The notes: generated from the sequence alone by a model not told the origin. A stretch of 49,803 bases of DNA from Oscillospiraceae bacterium (GCA_017438745.1 JAFRUS010000031.1:1-49803); one strand, 5' to 3'. Numbered from the stretch's first letter, positions 1-9,215 are shown. Made by a program: numbers and translations.

Positions 1-1059
1 GCTGAATGTACCGCCGCTTCCGAGTGTCATAGAACCGCTTCCGCCTGTGTTGTCAAGCCAGATCTCGTAGCTGTAGCCGTCAACGTTGTCAGCCTTGTGC
101 TGGTTCTGACCGTTGCCTACGCTGAACTTCTGTCCGTTTGCAGTAGCGCCGCCCTGCTGCTGCTGACCACCCTGCTGAGGCTGCTGTCCGCCCCATGGGT
201 TCTGTCCGCCCCAAGGATTCTGCTGCTGCTGTCCGCCGCCGTTCTGGTTATTATTATTATTCTGCTGCTGATTGTTATTGTTATTATTGTTATTTGTGTT
301 ACCTGAACCGCCGATCTGGAGATCGTTCTTCTTTACGTTAGCCTTACCGCTTGAACGATAACCTTCGATGTTGAGGGCAACTTCGTACATTTTGCCCATC
401 TTCATGCCAGATTTTTCCCATGCAGCGAAGTGATCAGATACTGTAATAGTACCTGTGAGGTTCTTCATTGCATTTACCTGAGCAGGGTTTGTCTTGTTTA
501 CGCTCCAGTACTGCTCAAATGTTTCTGTGCCGTGAATTGACGGCTGATTAACTCGTGTTGATGTGTAAATGTCGTATGTTTTTCCGTCCGCAGATACAGT
601 GCCTTTTCCGCCCTGCTGTCCCGGCGGTCTCCAGTCGCCCCACGCTTCTACTATGTAGTATTCTACAGTAGGGTCTTCAGTCCATCCGTAAACACACATA
701 TAAGAGTTACCCATTGGCTGATAATCAACATCATATGTGATGCTTATGTTGCCGTAATCCTTATAACCTTTTGTGCTTCCGAGTTTTTTACCGGTACGGA
801 AAAGACAGTTTTCAATTCCGCTCCATTCACAGCTGAATCCACCGTTGGAGCCAAGCTGCATGTTTACATTACCTGTGTAATTCTGATTCCATAATTCGTA
901 ATCGTATCCGTCTGCGGTCTTACCTGTTTGCTGCTGGTCAGCTGCCTTAACTGTAAGGACGTCCGATAAGCTGAGCAGTTCAGCAGGCGCTGCGAAAGGC
1001 AGAGCCATTGATAATGCGATGAAACCACCTAAAACTTTTTTTGCGTTTGTGTGTTTCAT
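1..1059 (-). CDS. GH11 endo-1,4-beta-xylanase, partial, start of a second GH11-like module
   Basis: Secreted xylanase cleaving internal beta-1,4 bonds of xylan; 353 codons are visible and the C-terminus lies outside the window. A signal peptide (about residues 1-40) precedes a complete GH11 module (about 48-250). The nucleophile is E133 in [14 protein letters not shown] and the acid/base E232 in NIEGYRSSG. An Asn/Gln/Gly-rich linker (about 252-305) follows, of the type described in R. flavefaciens XynA and XynD. From residue 324 the sequence [16 protein letters not shown] resembles the start of the first module ([15 protein letters not shown]), so a second GH11 copy probably begins here. The ATG at 1057-1059 follows an AGAGGTGG ribosome site. 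A dockerin may lie beyond the edge but is not seen. Confidence 0.88.
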   Translation of the reverse strand, partial: MKHTNAKKVLGGFIALSMALPFAAPAELLSLSDVLTVKAADQQQTGKTADGYDYELWNQNYTGNVNMQLGSNGGFSCEWSGIENCLFRTGKKLGSTKGYKDYGNISITYDVDYQPMGNSYMCVYGWTEDPTVEYYIVEAWGDWRPPGQQGGKGTVSADGKTYDIYTSTRVNQPSIHGTETFEQYWSVNKTNPAQVNAMKNLTGTITVSDHFAAWEKSGMKMGKMYEVALNIEGYRSSGKANVKKNDLQIGGSGNTNNNNNNNNQQQNNNNNQNGGGQQQQNPWGGQNPWGGQQPQQGGQQQQGGATANGQKFSVGNGQNQHKADNVDGYSYEIWLDNTGGSGSMTLGSGGTFS

Positions 1060-1084
1060 TTTACCACCTCTTTCTTTAGTTCAT

Positions 1085-1113
1085 AGTATACAACTTTGAA
1101 AAAACTATGTCAA
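1085..1113 (-). promoter_or_regulatory. Sigma-A promoter of the GH11 xylanase gene
   Basis: On the minus strand TTGACA (1108-1113) is separated by 17 bp from TATACT (1085-1090), about 25 bp before the xylanase ATG. A near-consensus constitutive-type promoter. Confidence 0.8.
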
Positions 1114-1734
1114 GATTGATAGAAAAAACGGGTGATTCGCAATTTATGATATACAAAGTGACGAAAATTGAAAGTACAAATATTTTGGCTGGCATTCAGG
1201 CCTAGTTTTTGATATTGAATTTGCACAATCAGACACAAAAATAACACAGACTTTTTCTACTTTTGGCACGTTTTCAATCAACTTTGGGCATATCTTGTTA
1301 AACCGCACTTCTTTCCGGATCATACTGAAAATCGGTATGAATGATCATTTAAGTAAAAATTGCATATTTAAGTAGTAAAGAAAATGCAGATATCCGTAAA
1401 AAAATTACCTGCTTATTCTATAGTAATATCTATTTACGTCATTTTTACTATCAGGGATTTTGTGACGGGAAAACGATGAATGTGAAAAAAGTCCACCATC
1501 TTTCTTCACATTCAGCCTATAATGATATAACTTCCTTTTCCGCATCTGCACATAAAATTATCACATAAAAGAGTAAAATATAATTATAGCGAAAAACAAA
1601 ACGCTAAAACAAAGCAGACGAGATTCCGAAAGATCTTAACAATGACGGCACACCGTCAAGGATCCCGGGAATGAAAACAGATAAAAAATAATATAAGGAC
1701 ATCAAGTCCTGAAAGTGAAAAGGAGCAGATTATT
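1114..1734. other. Intergenic region between divergent xylanase and htrA
   Basis: An AT-rich stretch of about 620 bases without a credible gene. It must hold the control sites for both divergent genes. A TATAAT at 1579-1584 with a poor TTATCA at 1558-1563 (15 bp spacing) is a possible htrA promoter, leaving a leader of about 140 nt. Near 1644-1663 one frame reads DLNNDG, which looks like a dockerin calcium loop but has no start and no second half. Confidence 0.5.
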
Positions 1735-3249
1735 ATGTTTGAAAACAAATACGATTCAGCAACAAATACAAAAGAAACAGAGTACGTTCCGGTTCCGGAA
1801 ACAAATGAAAAGAAGAACGGCGGTTTTAAGAAAGTTATAAAAGGCATCGGAGTACTTTGCCTCATGGGTGCTATTTCAGTTGGTTCAATCAAGGGCTACC
1901 AGTACTTTAATAATAAAGAAGAAAACCTGGATGTAAACAAGGAAACAGTTCAGACTGAAGAATCAGTTTCAGACAGCACTTCATCAGGCGACTACGAAGT
2001 TGAAAGTCTCCTTCAGCTTTCAAAGAGCGAAGGTGCTCTTACAACTCAGGAAGTTTACCAGAAAGTCCTTCCTTCAGTAGTAGGTGTTACTTCAACATTC
2101 ACATACACAACACAGGGTTCATACGGCAGCTTATTCGGATACGGCCAGAACGATTCACAGACAGGTGAGGTTTCCGGTACAGGTACAGGTATCATAATGT
2201 CAGCTGACGGTTACATCATCACAAATGCTCACGTAATTTACGAAGCTGAATACGGCGGCAAGGCAAGCAAGGTAACAATTCTCTGCAGCGACAAAACAGA
2301 ATATGAAGCTGAGATAATCGGTTACGATACACAGACAGATATCGCAGTTTTAAAGGCTAAGGATGCAGAGAATCTTACACCTGCAGAATTCGGCGACAGC
2401 TCAGCATTAAGCGTTGGCGATACAGCTCTTGCAATCGGTAATCCGCTTGGTTTCGATCTTTTCGGAACACTTACAGTAGGATATATCTCAGGACTTAACC
2501 GTGAAATAGCAATGGATGACAGCGTAATGCACCTTATCCAGACAGATGCTGCTATCAACAACGGTAACTCAGGCGGTCCTCTTGTAAACGACAAGGGACA
2601 GGTTATCGGCATCAATTCAATGAAGCTTTCAAACGGCTACAGCTCATCATCTTCATCAGCTACAATTGAAGGCCTTGGATTTGCAATTCCGATCAATGAA
2701 GCACGCGAAATCGTTGATGATCTTATGAATAACGGTTATGTAACCGGCAGACCGCAGCTCGGTATCACATGCCAGAACGTTACTTCAACACAGAATTCTT
2801 CACTTTCAGGTGTTAAGATCCTCGGTGTGAATGAAAACGGCGCAGCTGAAAAGGCTGGTCTCCAGGTTGGCGACGTTATCGTAGGCGCTGACGGTAAGCA
2901 GGTAGGTACTATCTCTGAACTCAACCAGGTTAAGAATGAGTTCAAGGCTGGTGACACTCTCAAGATCACAGTTATCAGAGACAACAAGTATGTTGACATA
3001 GACGTTGTTCTTGAACAGGCTGTAATTGAAACAGAAGAATCTTCTGAGGAAAATACAGAAGAAAAGCAGCCGGAAGCTCAGAAGCCAGAAGACGCACAGC
3101 AGGATGAAGGTCAGAATGAAGAAACACCTGATCCTTCACAGTTTGGCTACGGAAATGGCGGCAACGGCGGTCAGTACCAGTACGGCAATGGCTCACAGGG
3201 CGGCTTCTCATTCCCGTTCGAAGATTTCGGCTTCGATTTCCCATTCTGA
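1735..3249 (+). CDS. htrA: HtrA/DegP-type membrane-anchored serine protease
   Basis: Envelope quality-control protease of family S1C, 504 aa. It has a short cytoplasmic N-terminus, one membrane anchor (about 35-55), a Glu/Ser-rich spacer, a trypsin-like domain (about 105-325) and one PDZ domain (about 335-427). The catalytic triad is visible: H166 in TNAHV, D202 in TDIAVLKA and S279 in GNSGGPL. The tail (about 430-504) is Glu/Gln-rich, then Gly/Gln/Tyr-rich, and ends in alternating Phe and acidic residues, unusual for HtrA. The ATG follows AAGGAG. In a heavy secretor of cellulosomal enzymes it probably clears misfolded exported protein; the two-component genes downstream sit behind a terminator and are separate. 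Confidence 0.92.
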   Translation: MFENKYDSATNTKETEYVPVPETNEKKNGGFKKVIKGIGVLCLMGAISVGSIKGYQYFNNKEENLDVNKETVQTEESVSDSTSSGDYEVESLLQLSKSEGALTTQEVYQKVLPSVVGVTSTFTYTTQGSYGSLFGYGQNDSQTGEVSGTGTGIIMSADGYIITNAHVIYEAEYGGKASKVTILCSDKTEYEAEIIGYDTQTDIAVLKAKDAENLTPAEFGDSSALSVGDTALAIGNPLGFDLFGTLTVGYISGLNREIAMDDSVMHLIQTDAAINNGNSGGPLVNDKGQVIGINSMKLSNGYSSSSSSATIEGLGFAIPINEAREIVDDLMNNGYVTGRPQLGITCQNVTSTQNSSLSGVKILGVNENGAAEKAGLQVGDVIVGADGKQVGTISELNQVKNEFKAGDTLKITVIRDNKYVDIDVVLEQAVIETEESSEENTEEKQPEAQKPEDAQQDEGQNEETPDPSQFGYGNGGNGGQYQYGNGSQGGFSFPFEDFGFDFPF

Positions 3250-3302
3250 TATCATCTCTTTCATCAATATACATACACTTGACACACACAAAATCCCTCC
3301 CG

Positions 3303-3349
3303 CTGATGGCAGAGTATCCCTTACCGGATATTCTGCCATCAGTTTTTTT
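3303..3349 (+). terminator. Rho-independent terminator after htrA
   Basis: Perfect 11-bp stem CTGATGGCAGA/TCTGCCATCAG with an 18-nt loop, followed directly by seven T. Confidence 0.9.
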
Positions 3350-3362
3350 ATTATGGATATAC

Positions 3363-3387
3363 AAACGTTACACAGATGTGATATAAT
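3363..3387 (+). promoter_or_regulatory. Probable promoter of the two-component operon, with an AAACGTTACA box
   Basis: TATAAT at 3382-3387 lies about 29 bp before the response-regulator ATG, with no good -35 box at 17 bp. Instead AAACGTTACA (3363-3372) sits there, the core of the iterons at 24179-24259, which suggests an activator-dependent promoter. The link is inference. Confidence 0.45.
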
Positions 3388-3415
3388 GTTGATAGTGAAA
3401 GGGAGATGATAACTC

Positions 3416-4081
3416 ATGAACGTACTTCTTATCGAAGATGATATCGAAATTTGTGAAGTGATCGAAAACTATTTTATTTCAAAAGGTGCAGAGATAACGA
3501 TAGTAAATGACGGAAGAAAAGCACTTAAGACTGTCACACGGGGACTGGATGATTATTCAGTAGTGCTTCTGGACATTATGCTTCCTGGTGCTGACGGATA
3601 TGAGATCTGCCGGAGCATACGAAAGTCCAGTGACATTCCGCTTATTTTTATCACTGCCAAGGGACGGGAGGATGACGTTCTTTCCGGATACAGTCTCGGA
3701 TGTGATGACTATATTGTAAAGCCGTTCATGCTGTCGGCTCTGTATGCCAAGTGTCAGGCAATTCTAAAGCGAACCGGTAACGCGGAAGGTCAGATCGTCT
3801 GCGGTGATATCTGCATCGACACGAAAAAGCTGATCTGCATGGTAGGCGGCAGCGAGGTGGATCTTCCTCCGAAAAGCTTTGCAATACTTCGTTATCTTAT
3901 CGAGCATAAGGACTGGGTGGTGGACCGTAACACGCTGCTTGAAAAAGTGTGGAGCGAAGATGCATTCTGCGTTGACCGTGTGATCGACAATCATATAAAG
4001 AAACTGAGAAAAGCACTTGGCAGTGCAGGCAGTCAGATACATACTGTAATAGGCCGTGGATACAAACTTTCAGACAGATAG
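3416..4081 (+). CDS. OmpR/PhoB-family response regulator
   Basis: 221 aa DNA-binding response regulator. The receiver domain (1-115) has the acidic pair E8/D9, phospho-acceptor D53 in LLDIMLPG, T80 in FITAKG and K102 in VKPF. A winged-helix trans_reg_C domain (about 125-220) ends in VIGRGYKL. It starts at an ATG after GGGAGATG, and 15 bases separate it from the kinase gene, so the two form one operon. It would be phosphorylated by the next gene product; the target genes cannot be told from the sequence. Confidence 0.93.
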   Translation: MNVLLIEDDIEICEVIENYFISKGAEITIVNDGRKALKTVTRGLDDYSVVLLDIMLPGADGYEICRSIRKSSDIPLIFITAKGREDDVLSGYSLGCDDYIVKPFMLSALYAKCQAILKRTGNAEGQIVCGDICIDTKKLICMVGGSEVDLPPKSFAILRYLIEHKDWVVDRNTLLEKVWSEDAFCVDRVIDNHIKKLRKALGSAGSQIHTVIGRGYKLSDR

Positions 4082-4096
4082 GGAAGGTGAGCAGAT

Positions 4097-5413
4097 ATGA
4101 AGAAAACTAAAAAGATAAAAGCTAAAATGCTCAAAGGCAGAAAGAGGATAAGACTCCCGATAATAATTCTTTGCGGATTTATACTTTCACTTCTTTCCAC
4201 ATTCTGCTTTTATAAAGGTTTAAAATATTGTGTAAAAAGCTCTTTTGAAACTCAGATAGATTTGTGCGCGAATCAAACTAGTGCTAAGATCGATGATGTT
4301 TTTGAAATAGCAAAAGAATTGCCGGCAGACAGTGATAAAACAGCTTATCTGAATTCTGAAATCGGGGCTGCTGTGGATAAATGGAATAAAGTTGAGTTTA
4401 AAGGAATATTATCGATTCTGAACGTAGGCAGGCCGGAAGTGTATATTACTCCGTATTCCGGAGTATATGACGTAGATGTTACAGTCGCACCTGAAAGAAA
4501 AACTGATTCGGATGCTTATGAATTTAAGCGAAAATATGGATATGAAGATTTAACCGAAAATGAAAGAACGCTAAGCGGCGAGTCTTTCACTACCATTATT
4601 TTTGAAAAAAAAGTGTATAATGTTATTGTAAAGTCTGTGATAAGCCTTGATGACCCTCAGATAGTTCGGTTTCTCAGGGGGACAGTTGCAATTTTTTTTA
4701 TCGTTTTGTCTCTGATGATCTTTCTGTTTTGTTTAAGAAAATATACTATTAACAAACTTGAGTGTGATTATGAGGATTACCGGAGAGATCTGACCGGACA
4801 TCTTGCACATGATATAAAGACACCGCTTATGGCAATCTCGGGTTATGCGGAAAACATTATGGAGACCGATCCGGATGAAGAGAAGAGAAAGAAATATCTG
4901 GATTCGATAATGGGAAATGTCGCATTTACCAAAAAACTAATTGAACGCACTGCAGTTCTTAACAGTATAGAGAACGACGGAGGAAAACTGAACAAAGAAA
5001 AGATAAATATAGAGGAAACTTTAAAGACATTATTTGAAAAATATTCGGTCATGTTTAATGAGAGACAGATCGAAGTGAGTTTAAACGGAAATGCAGATGT
5101 AAAAGCCAACAGGGAAAGTACTGAGTCGCTTCTTGAAAATCTTGTTTCCAATGCGGTTAAATATACTGCTGAAAGCGGAACGCTGAAAGCTGAGATAAGT
5201 CCTAAGAAACTTGTTATGTCTAATACAGTGGAGGAAAAGATAAGTACGAAGGATCTGAAACGTCCCTTTGTACGTGGTGACAAATCCCGAAGCAATACAA
5301 GAGGAACAGGACTAGGACTTTCAATAGCTGAAAGCGCAGCTCAGTTAAACGGTTTTAAACTTAATTTGAAATGTACCGATAAGGAATTTGTTTCCGAGAT
5401 CATTTTTCAGTGA
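4097..5413 (+). CDS. Membrane sensor histidine kinase
   Basis: 438 aa two-component kinase. Membrane segments at about 20-40 and 193-213 enclose an extracellular sensor region of about 150 residues that I do not recognise. The HisKA domain carries H238 in GHLAHDIKTPL. The HATPase_c domain has the N box (N348, N352 in LENLVSNAVKYT) and a GTGLGLSIA box near 403-411. The domain is short, with little between the N and G boxes, but the key motifs are present. It lies just after its response regulator and before a kinase-like protein that lacks these motifs. Confidence 0.92.
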   Translation: MKKTKKIKAKMLKGRKRIRLPIIILCGFILSLLSTFCFYKGLKYCVKSSFETQIDLCANQTSAKIDDVFEIAKELPADSDKTAYLNSEIGAAVDKWNKVEFKGILSILNVGRPEVYITPYSGVYDVDVTVAPERKTDSDAYEFKRKYGYEDLTENERTLSGESFTTIIFEKKVYNVIVKSVISLDDPQIVRFLRGTVAIFFIVLSLMIFLFCLRKYTINKLECDYEDYRRDLTGHLAHDIKTPLMAISGYAENIMETDPDEEKRKKYLDSIMGNVAFTKKLIERTAVLNSIENDGGKLNKEKINIEETLKTLFEKYSVMFNERQIEVSLNGNADVKANRESTESLLENLVSNAVKYTAESGTLKAEISPKKLVMSNTVEEKISTKDLKRPFVRGDKSRSNTRGTGLGLSIAESAAQLNGFKLNLKCTDKEFVSEIIFQ

Positions 5414-5423
5414 GGTGAGTATT

Positions 5424-6770
5424 TTGGGAAAAATAAAAAAGAAAAAACGTGTCACCTTTAAAGGTCTGCTTCTCCGCGGAACCGTGGTGGTCCTGATCCT
5501 TACGATCATTTTTGCATGTGTTGTGAGCTGTATCTTCGGTCATAATGAAAAGGATGAATGCACCAGTTTTAAAAAATATATAATCGAGTATTATAAATTC
5601 CAGCTTAGTAATACGAATTTTGAAAGTGCGGAAGAACTTGATGATTTTTGCGATGAAATGTTTGCCGCTCAGTCAGGAGGTTCCAGGATCAGTTCAGATC
5701 TTTATTACTATATGGGATACAGTAATATCAGTCCTATGACTTATAATGAGTACTGTTTTGCGGCTGCGCTTGCAGATAAAGACGGAAGTATAATATCATC
5801 GAGGAAAATAGGAATGCTTGCCAGAATAAGCGGCTATCCGGGGTATGATGATAAAGACTATTACTGCTTTAATGATTTTTCTGACGAGCCGGAAGTTGAG
5901 GAAATGTTTAAAAACTATTCTGAGCTTGTGCGTATGTTTTATGATAAAAAGGAAGATTACTATATTGTGACAGAGCTTGACAGCATATATGTGGACAACG
6001 AAAAACGAAGATTTGTTCCGCATGAAGGAAAAATCACTCTTTATAATGTAAAAGATGAGAAAGATCATTTCAGTAAATCAAATTTGAAGGAGAATGGTAA
6101 AATAGTTTCCGAGTATAAAATACACATAAACTTTAATGACAGCCGATATGAACTGATAACAGCCGGAATGACAGGTAATTTCCCGCAGTTCAGTGCATGG
6201 CATCGGGGTGCACCAGATGTATTCATGGATATGCTTATGGATCCGGACAATAATTACCGTGGTTATTACAGTGACAATGAGCCTGTTAAATCTGAAGTGA
6301 TTATAGGTGATAAGAAATATGACCTGTATGTGAAAGTATTTTATCCGCATAATTCCGCTGAGAACAGATTGGTTACAGCAGTATTTACGATCCCGTTTTT
6401 CATCCTGTCAGTGATCATCATGCTCTTCCTGTGCTGGCGGAAAAATGTTCGTAACAAGGCTAGATATCGTTTTGAGGATTTTCAGAAGAATATCACGGAT
6501 TACCTGATAACGAATATTTCCGGACCTGTGGAGGCAATTGAAAGGTATACTAAAGATCTTATAGATAACAATGAAACTGACAGTAAAAATGTGATTATCG
6601 ATGATAATAAAGAGCGTTATGAATCGATAATCGAAAATGTCAGAACAGTTGATAAAATAGTAAGCGATGCACTTTTCTACAACAACATGGACCGTATACG
6701 CCAAAAAACGAGTGAAGAAAAACAGCTTGCAAACAACATCCCCGCAGAACTTGTGAAAAATATACTTTAA
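5424..6770 (+). CDS. Degenerate histidine-kinase-like membrane protein (no phospho-His, no ATPase domain)
   Basis: 448 aa from a TTG start at 5424, chosen because GAGGTGAG lies five bases upstream; the earlier in-frame TTG at 5388 has no such site. Two membrane segments (about 14-38 and 318-338) enclose a large extracellular domain of about 280 residues. The cytoplasmic part resembles the dimerisation domain of the preceding kinase: FEDFQKNITDYLITNISGPV here against YEDYRRDLTGHLAHDIKTPL there. The phospho-acceptor His is replaced by Thr (T363) and the next Asp by Asn. The protein ends about 85 residues later with no ATP-binding domain, and a terminator follows. Probably a sensory partner that forms heterodimers with the kinase; this role is inference. 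Confidence 0.7.
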   Translation: MGKIKKKKRVTFKGLLLRGTVVVLILTIIFACVVSCIFGHNEKDECTSFKKYIIEYYKFQLSNTNFESAEELDDFCDEMFAAQSGGSRISSDLYYYMGYSNISPMTYNEYCFAAALADKDGSIISSRKIGMLARISGYPGYDDKDYYCFNDFSDEPEVEEMFKNYSELVRMFYDKKEDYYIVTELDSIYVDNEKRRFVPHEGKITLYNVKDEKDHFSKSNLKENGKIVSEYKIHINFNDSRYELITAGMTGNFPQFSAWHRGAPDVFMDMLMDPDNNYRGYYSDNEPVKSEVIIGDKKYDLYVKVFYPHNSAENRLVTAVFTIPFFILSVIIMLFLCWRKNVRNKARYRFEDFQKNITDYLITNISGPVEAIERYTKDLIDNNETDSKNVIIDDNKERYESIIENVRTVDKIVSDALFYNNMDRIRQKTSEEKQLANNIPAELVKNIL

Positions 6771-6852
6771 GGAAACAATGATGAAGTCGCAGAGAAAGCG
6801 TGGTTTCTCTCCGGTTTACATGCAGATCTGTGAATAAATCATTGATTCCTGA

Positions 6853-6902
6853 AACAGCAGAACTCCCTTGTGGAAGGAAAACCACAAGGGAGTTCTGCTG
6901 TT
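6853..6902. terminator. Bidirectional terminator between the kinase operon and the esterase
   Basis: A perfect 21-bp inverted repeat with an 8-nt loop, beginning AACAGCAGAACTCCC and ending with its complement. It lies between convergent genes and can serve both, although the T-runs are short. Confidence 0.75.
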
Positions 6903-6954
6903 TACGGTTAGTGAACATTATTAGCAAACGTAGTTTGCAGTTCACATCGAAGTA

Positions 6955-8166
6955 TTATTTTACAAGCATTTCTTTTAAAAGAATGACGTCTGCAATATTG
7001 ATTTTGCCGTCAGAGTTTATATCAGCGCATCTTCCGTCTATCGGAACTGTTCCCTTGTCGAGGAGAACAGTAACAAGAGCTGTGAAGTCTGCCGTATTAA
7101 CTGAACCGTCGAGATTTACGTCACCCGGGAAAGGTTCTGCATATTTAGGACCTGGACGGTCCGGTTCAGTAACGGCAGGTGTAACTTCTGTGGTTACAGT
7201 TGTTACCGGAGGTTCTGACGTTTCGGCAGTTGTGGTTTCAGGAGCTGTTGTTATGACCGGTGCTTCAGTGGTTACATCTTCAGTAGTCACTGCTGGAGAC
7301 GGTGATGAAGAAGTACTGGTGCCGAGATATTCTTTGATAACCTTTGCCCAGTACAGTCCCATCAGCTTATAACCCATGTCGTTCGGATGAACGCCGTCTT
7401 TAAGGTAGCTCTTTACATCAGTGATAGTGTGGTTTACGTCACCAAAGTAAATGTTCTTTACACCAGCCTTCTGCTTCGTTTCAACAAGCTTCTTTACCTG
7501 AGAATTGTATTCGGATATCTGATCCTGTACATATTTTTCAGCGTTGACATCGGAAACCGGTGTCCAGTCCGGAAGATGTCTGTAGTTTGCAAACCAGTCA
7601 TAGACTTCAGTTCTGTTCGGATCAAGATCCGGTATTGTCGTAACAAACAGTGCGTCATCTTCATCTATGTTTTCAAGAATGTAGGTCACGAGTTTGTCGA
7701 GTCGCTTTCCGGCTGTGTCTATTTCGTGGTTGTCGATTATATCGTTTGTACCTATCTGGAGGATGACGATATCCGGATCGTACTGGTTTACATAATCGCC
7801 GCTTTTAAGAGTTTCAAGTATTCCGTTACGTCCCGGATATTCTTCAATGGCATATCCGCTGTATCCGCAGTGAGCGGCATCGTATTTAAAGAATGCACCC
7901 GTGGACGGATCGGTATATTCTCCGTCGCCCCATGAAGCGTTAGGTCCGGTCATATCGATGGAATATCCGGCTTCGGTAAGCTCATGGTAAAGGAATTTTC
8001 TGTAGGAGCCTTCTGTGCCGTATCCGTCAGTGATGGAGTCGCCGACCGGAAGTATTTTTATTGTTTCCTCAGAGTTTTCAGCTGAAGTGGTAGTGCTGTT
8101 AAGACGTATGCCTGTAATTGCAATAGCAGCAGTATAGATAAGTGCTGTGAATTTTCTGACATTCAT
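6955..8166 (-). CDS. CE3-type acetyl(xylan) esterase (SGNH fold) with dockerin
   Basis: 403 aa secreted cellulosomal esterase that probably removes acetyl groups from xylan. A signal peptide (about 1-30) precedes an SGNH hydrolase domain (about 36-282) with S44 in GDSITDG, a GTND block near 139-142, and D257/H260 in DGVHPND. A Thr/Pro/Glu-rich linker (about 283-345) leads to a type I dockerin (about 348-403) with two calcium loops, DVNLDGSVNTAD and DINSDGKINIAD. The block ILPVGDSITDGYG with SYRKFLYHELTEAG is typical of carbohydrate esterase family 3. It has its own promoter and a structured leader. Activity on acetylxylan rather than another acetyl ester is inferred from the family. Confidence 0.88.
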   Translation of the reverse strand: MNVRKFTALIYTAAIAITGIRLNSTTTSAENSEETIKILPVGDSITDGYGTEGSYRKFLYHELTEAGYSIDMTGPNASWGDGEYTDPSTGAFFKYDAAHCGYSGYAIEEYPGRNGILETLKSGDYVNQYDPDIVILQIGTNDIIDNHEIDTAGKRLDKLVTYILENIDEDDALFVTTIPDLDPNRTEVYDWFANYRHLPDWTPVSDVNAEKYVQDQISEYNSQVKKLVETKQKAGVKNIYFGDVNHTITDVKSYLKDGVHPNDMGYKLMGLYWAKVIKEYLGTSTSSSPSPAVTTEDVTTEAPVITTAPETTTAETSEPPVTTVTTEVTPAVTEPDRPGPKYAEPFPGDVNLDGSVNTADFTALVTVLLDKGTVPIDGRCADINSDGKINIADVILLKEMLVK

Positions 8167-8214
8167 ACTCAGAACCTCCGTATATTTTCAGTTCACTATG
8201 TTTTTTCGTAATAT

Positions 8215-8278
8215 GGGGAATCGGGGCGAAGCCCCGTAAATCCCCCTCTTCTGAAATCCGGAGAAGCCGGATTTCAGA
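8215..8278 (-). repeat. Composite hairpin element, copy 1, in the esterase leader
   Basis: Read on the minus strand, a hairpin with arms TCTGAAATCCGG/CCGGATTTCAGA (8250-8278) is followed by a nested hairpin GGGGATTTACGGGGCTTCG and its complement (8215-8246). It lies between the promoter at 8296-8324 and the esterase ATG, so it is transcribed in the leader. Two related copies are at 30454-30537 and 45564-45654. Confidence 0.75.
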
Positions 8279-8295
8279 CAGATCATGTTTCCTTA

Positions 8296-8324
8296 ATTAT
8301 ACACCACAGAACTGAATTTTTCAA
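8296..8324 (-). promoter_or_regulatory. Promoter of the CE3 esterase gene
   Basis: On the minus strand TTGAAA (8319-8324), 17 bp, TATAAT (8296-8301). The predicted leader is about 120 nt and includes the composite hairpin. Confidence 0.75.
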
Positions 8325-8367
8325 TATTTTTGATTAATTTAAGTAAAAATTTTAGTTTTAATCAGAC

Positions 8368-8396
8368 TTGACAAGTGAACATAAATATTGTATTAT
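8368..8396 (+). promoter_or_regulatory. Promoter of the HD/nucleotidyltransferase operon
   Basis: TTGACA (8368-8373), 17 bp, TATTAT (8391-8396), about 33 bp before the ATG at 8430. Confidence 0.8.
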
Positions 8397-8429
8397 ATAC
8401 TACTAACCCATTTGAAAGGAGAGAAGATT

Positions 8430-9215
8430 ATGACAGTTACAGACCTTGAAAAAATACTGCTCGGCGAAGATAAGCCATCGGAGTATTTTGAAAACATACG
8501 TAAAACCGGAGAATTTGAAAAGGTTTGTCCTGAGATATACGCACTTATCGGTGTACCGCAGAATACAGATTATCATAAAGAAGGCGACGTCTGGACACAC
8601 ACCATGATGGTACTTGATGAAGCAGCTAAGAGGCGCTGTAGTGTAAACTTTCCCTTCGGATTTATGCTTTCCGCACTCTGCCACGACCTCGGCAAAGCGG
8701 TAAGTACGACAACAGATGAGGACGGAACAGTTCACTCCTACGAACATGAGACAGCCGGCCTGCCGGTGGTTCGGGCATTTCTTGAACGTTTTGAAGCAGA
8801 TGAGAAACTTATCACATACGTTATCAATATGACCAGACTTCACATGGATCCAAATATAATGGCACGTGCAGGCTCGAAACTCAAAAAGACCAACAAGCTT
8901 TTCGACTCTGCTGTCGAACCGTTTGATCTTATAGAACTTGCAGTCTGCGATGGTCTGGGAAAGATACCGAAATGCGATGACTCTGAAGAATTTCTCCTTG
9001 CCCGTCTTAAAAAGTATAAGGAAATAATGGCTCGTCCTTATGTAACGGATAAAGACCTTGCAGATGCAGGTATAAGTTCAGAATATATCGATGAAATAAT
9101 GAATTATGCACATAAGCTCAGACTTGCAGGACTAAAGAAAGATGACCAGCTCAGACACTGTATCGCTTATGAAAATACTCTTAAAAAAGAAAGAGAGGAA
9201 GAAAATGAAACTTGA
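8430..9215 (+). CDS. HD-domain phosphohydrolase, CCA-enzyme type
   Basis: 261 aa metal-dependent phosphohydrolase. The ATG at 8430 is chosen for AAGGAG upstream and because the promoter -10 at 8391-8396 overlaps the only earlier in-frame start. The HD signature is H57 in VWTHTMMVLDEA, H85/D86 in LCHDLGKA and H106 in SYEHETAG. This spacing resembles the stand-alone HD domain attached to some bacterial CCA-adding enzymes, which acts on 2',3'-cyclic phosphates and 2' nucleotides. The stop codon overlaps the start of the nucleotidyltransferase gene by 11 bases, so the two are co-translated. An RNA-end substrate is inference. Confidence 0.8.
   Translation: MTVTDLEKILLGEDKPSEYFENIRKTGEFEKVCPEIYALIGVPQNTDYHKEGDVWTHTMMVLDEAAKRRCSVNFPFGFMLSALCHDLGKAVSTTTDEDGTVHSYEHETAGLPVVRAFLERFEADEKLITYVINMTRLHMDPNIMARAGSKLKKTNKLFDSAVEPFDLIELAVCDGLGKIPKCDDSEEFLLARLKKYKEIMARPYVTDKDLADAGISSEYIDEIMNYAHKLRLAGLKKDDQLRHCIAYENTLKKEREEENET

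Noticed and set aside
97..306. Plus-strand open frame rich in Leu and Ile
   Set aside because: It is the reverse of the Asn/Gln/Gly linker codons of the xylanase; repetitive linker DNA opens other frames.
1620..1700. DLNNDG-like calcium loop in the htrA leader, possible dockerin remnant
   Set aside because: One frame reads a single loop-like phrase with no start codon, no second loop and a stop 13 codons later; chance cannot be excluded.
2975..3409. Open frames on both strands overlapping the end of htrA and its terminator
   Set aside because: They cross a strong terminator, lack ribosome sites and have no recognisable protein features.
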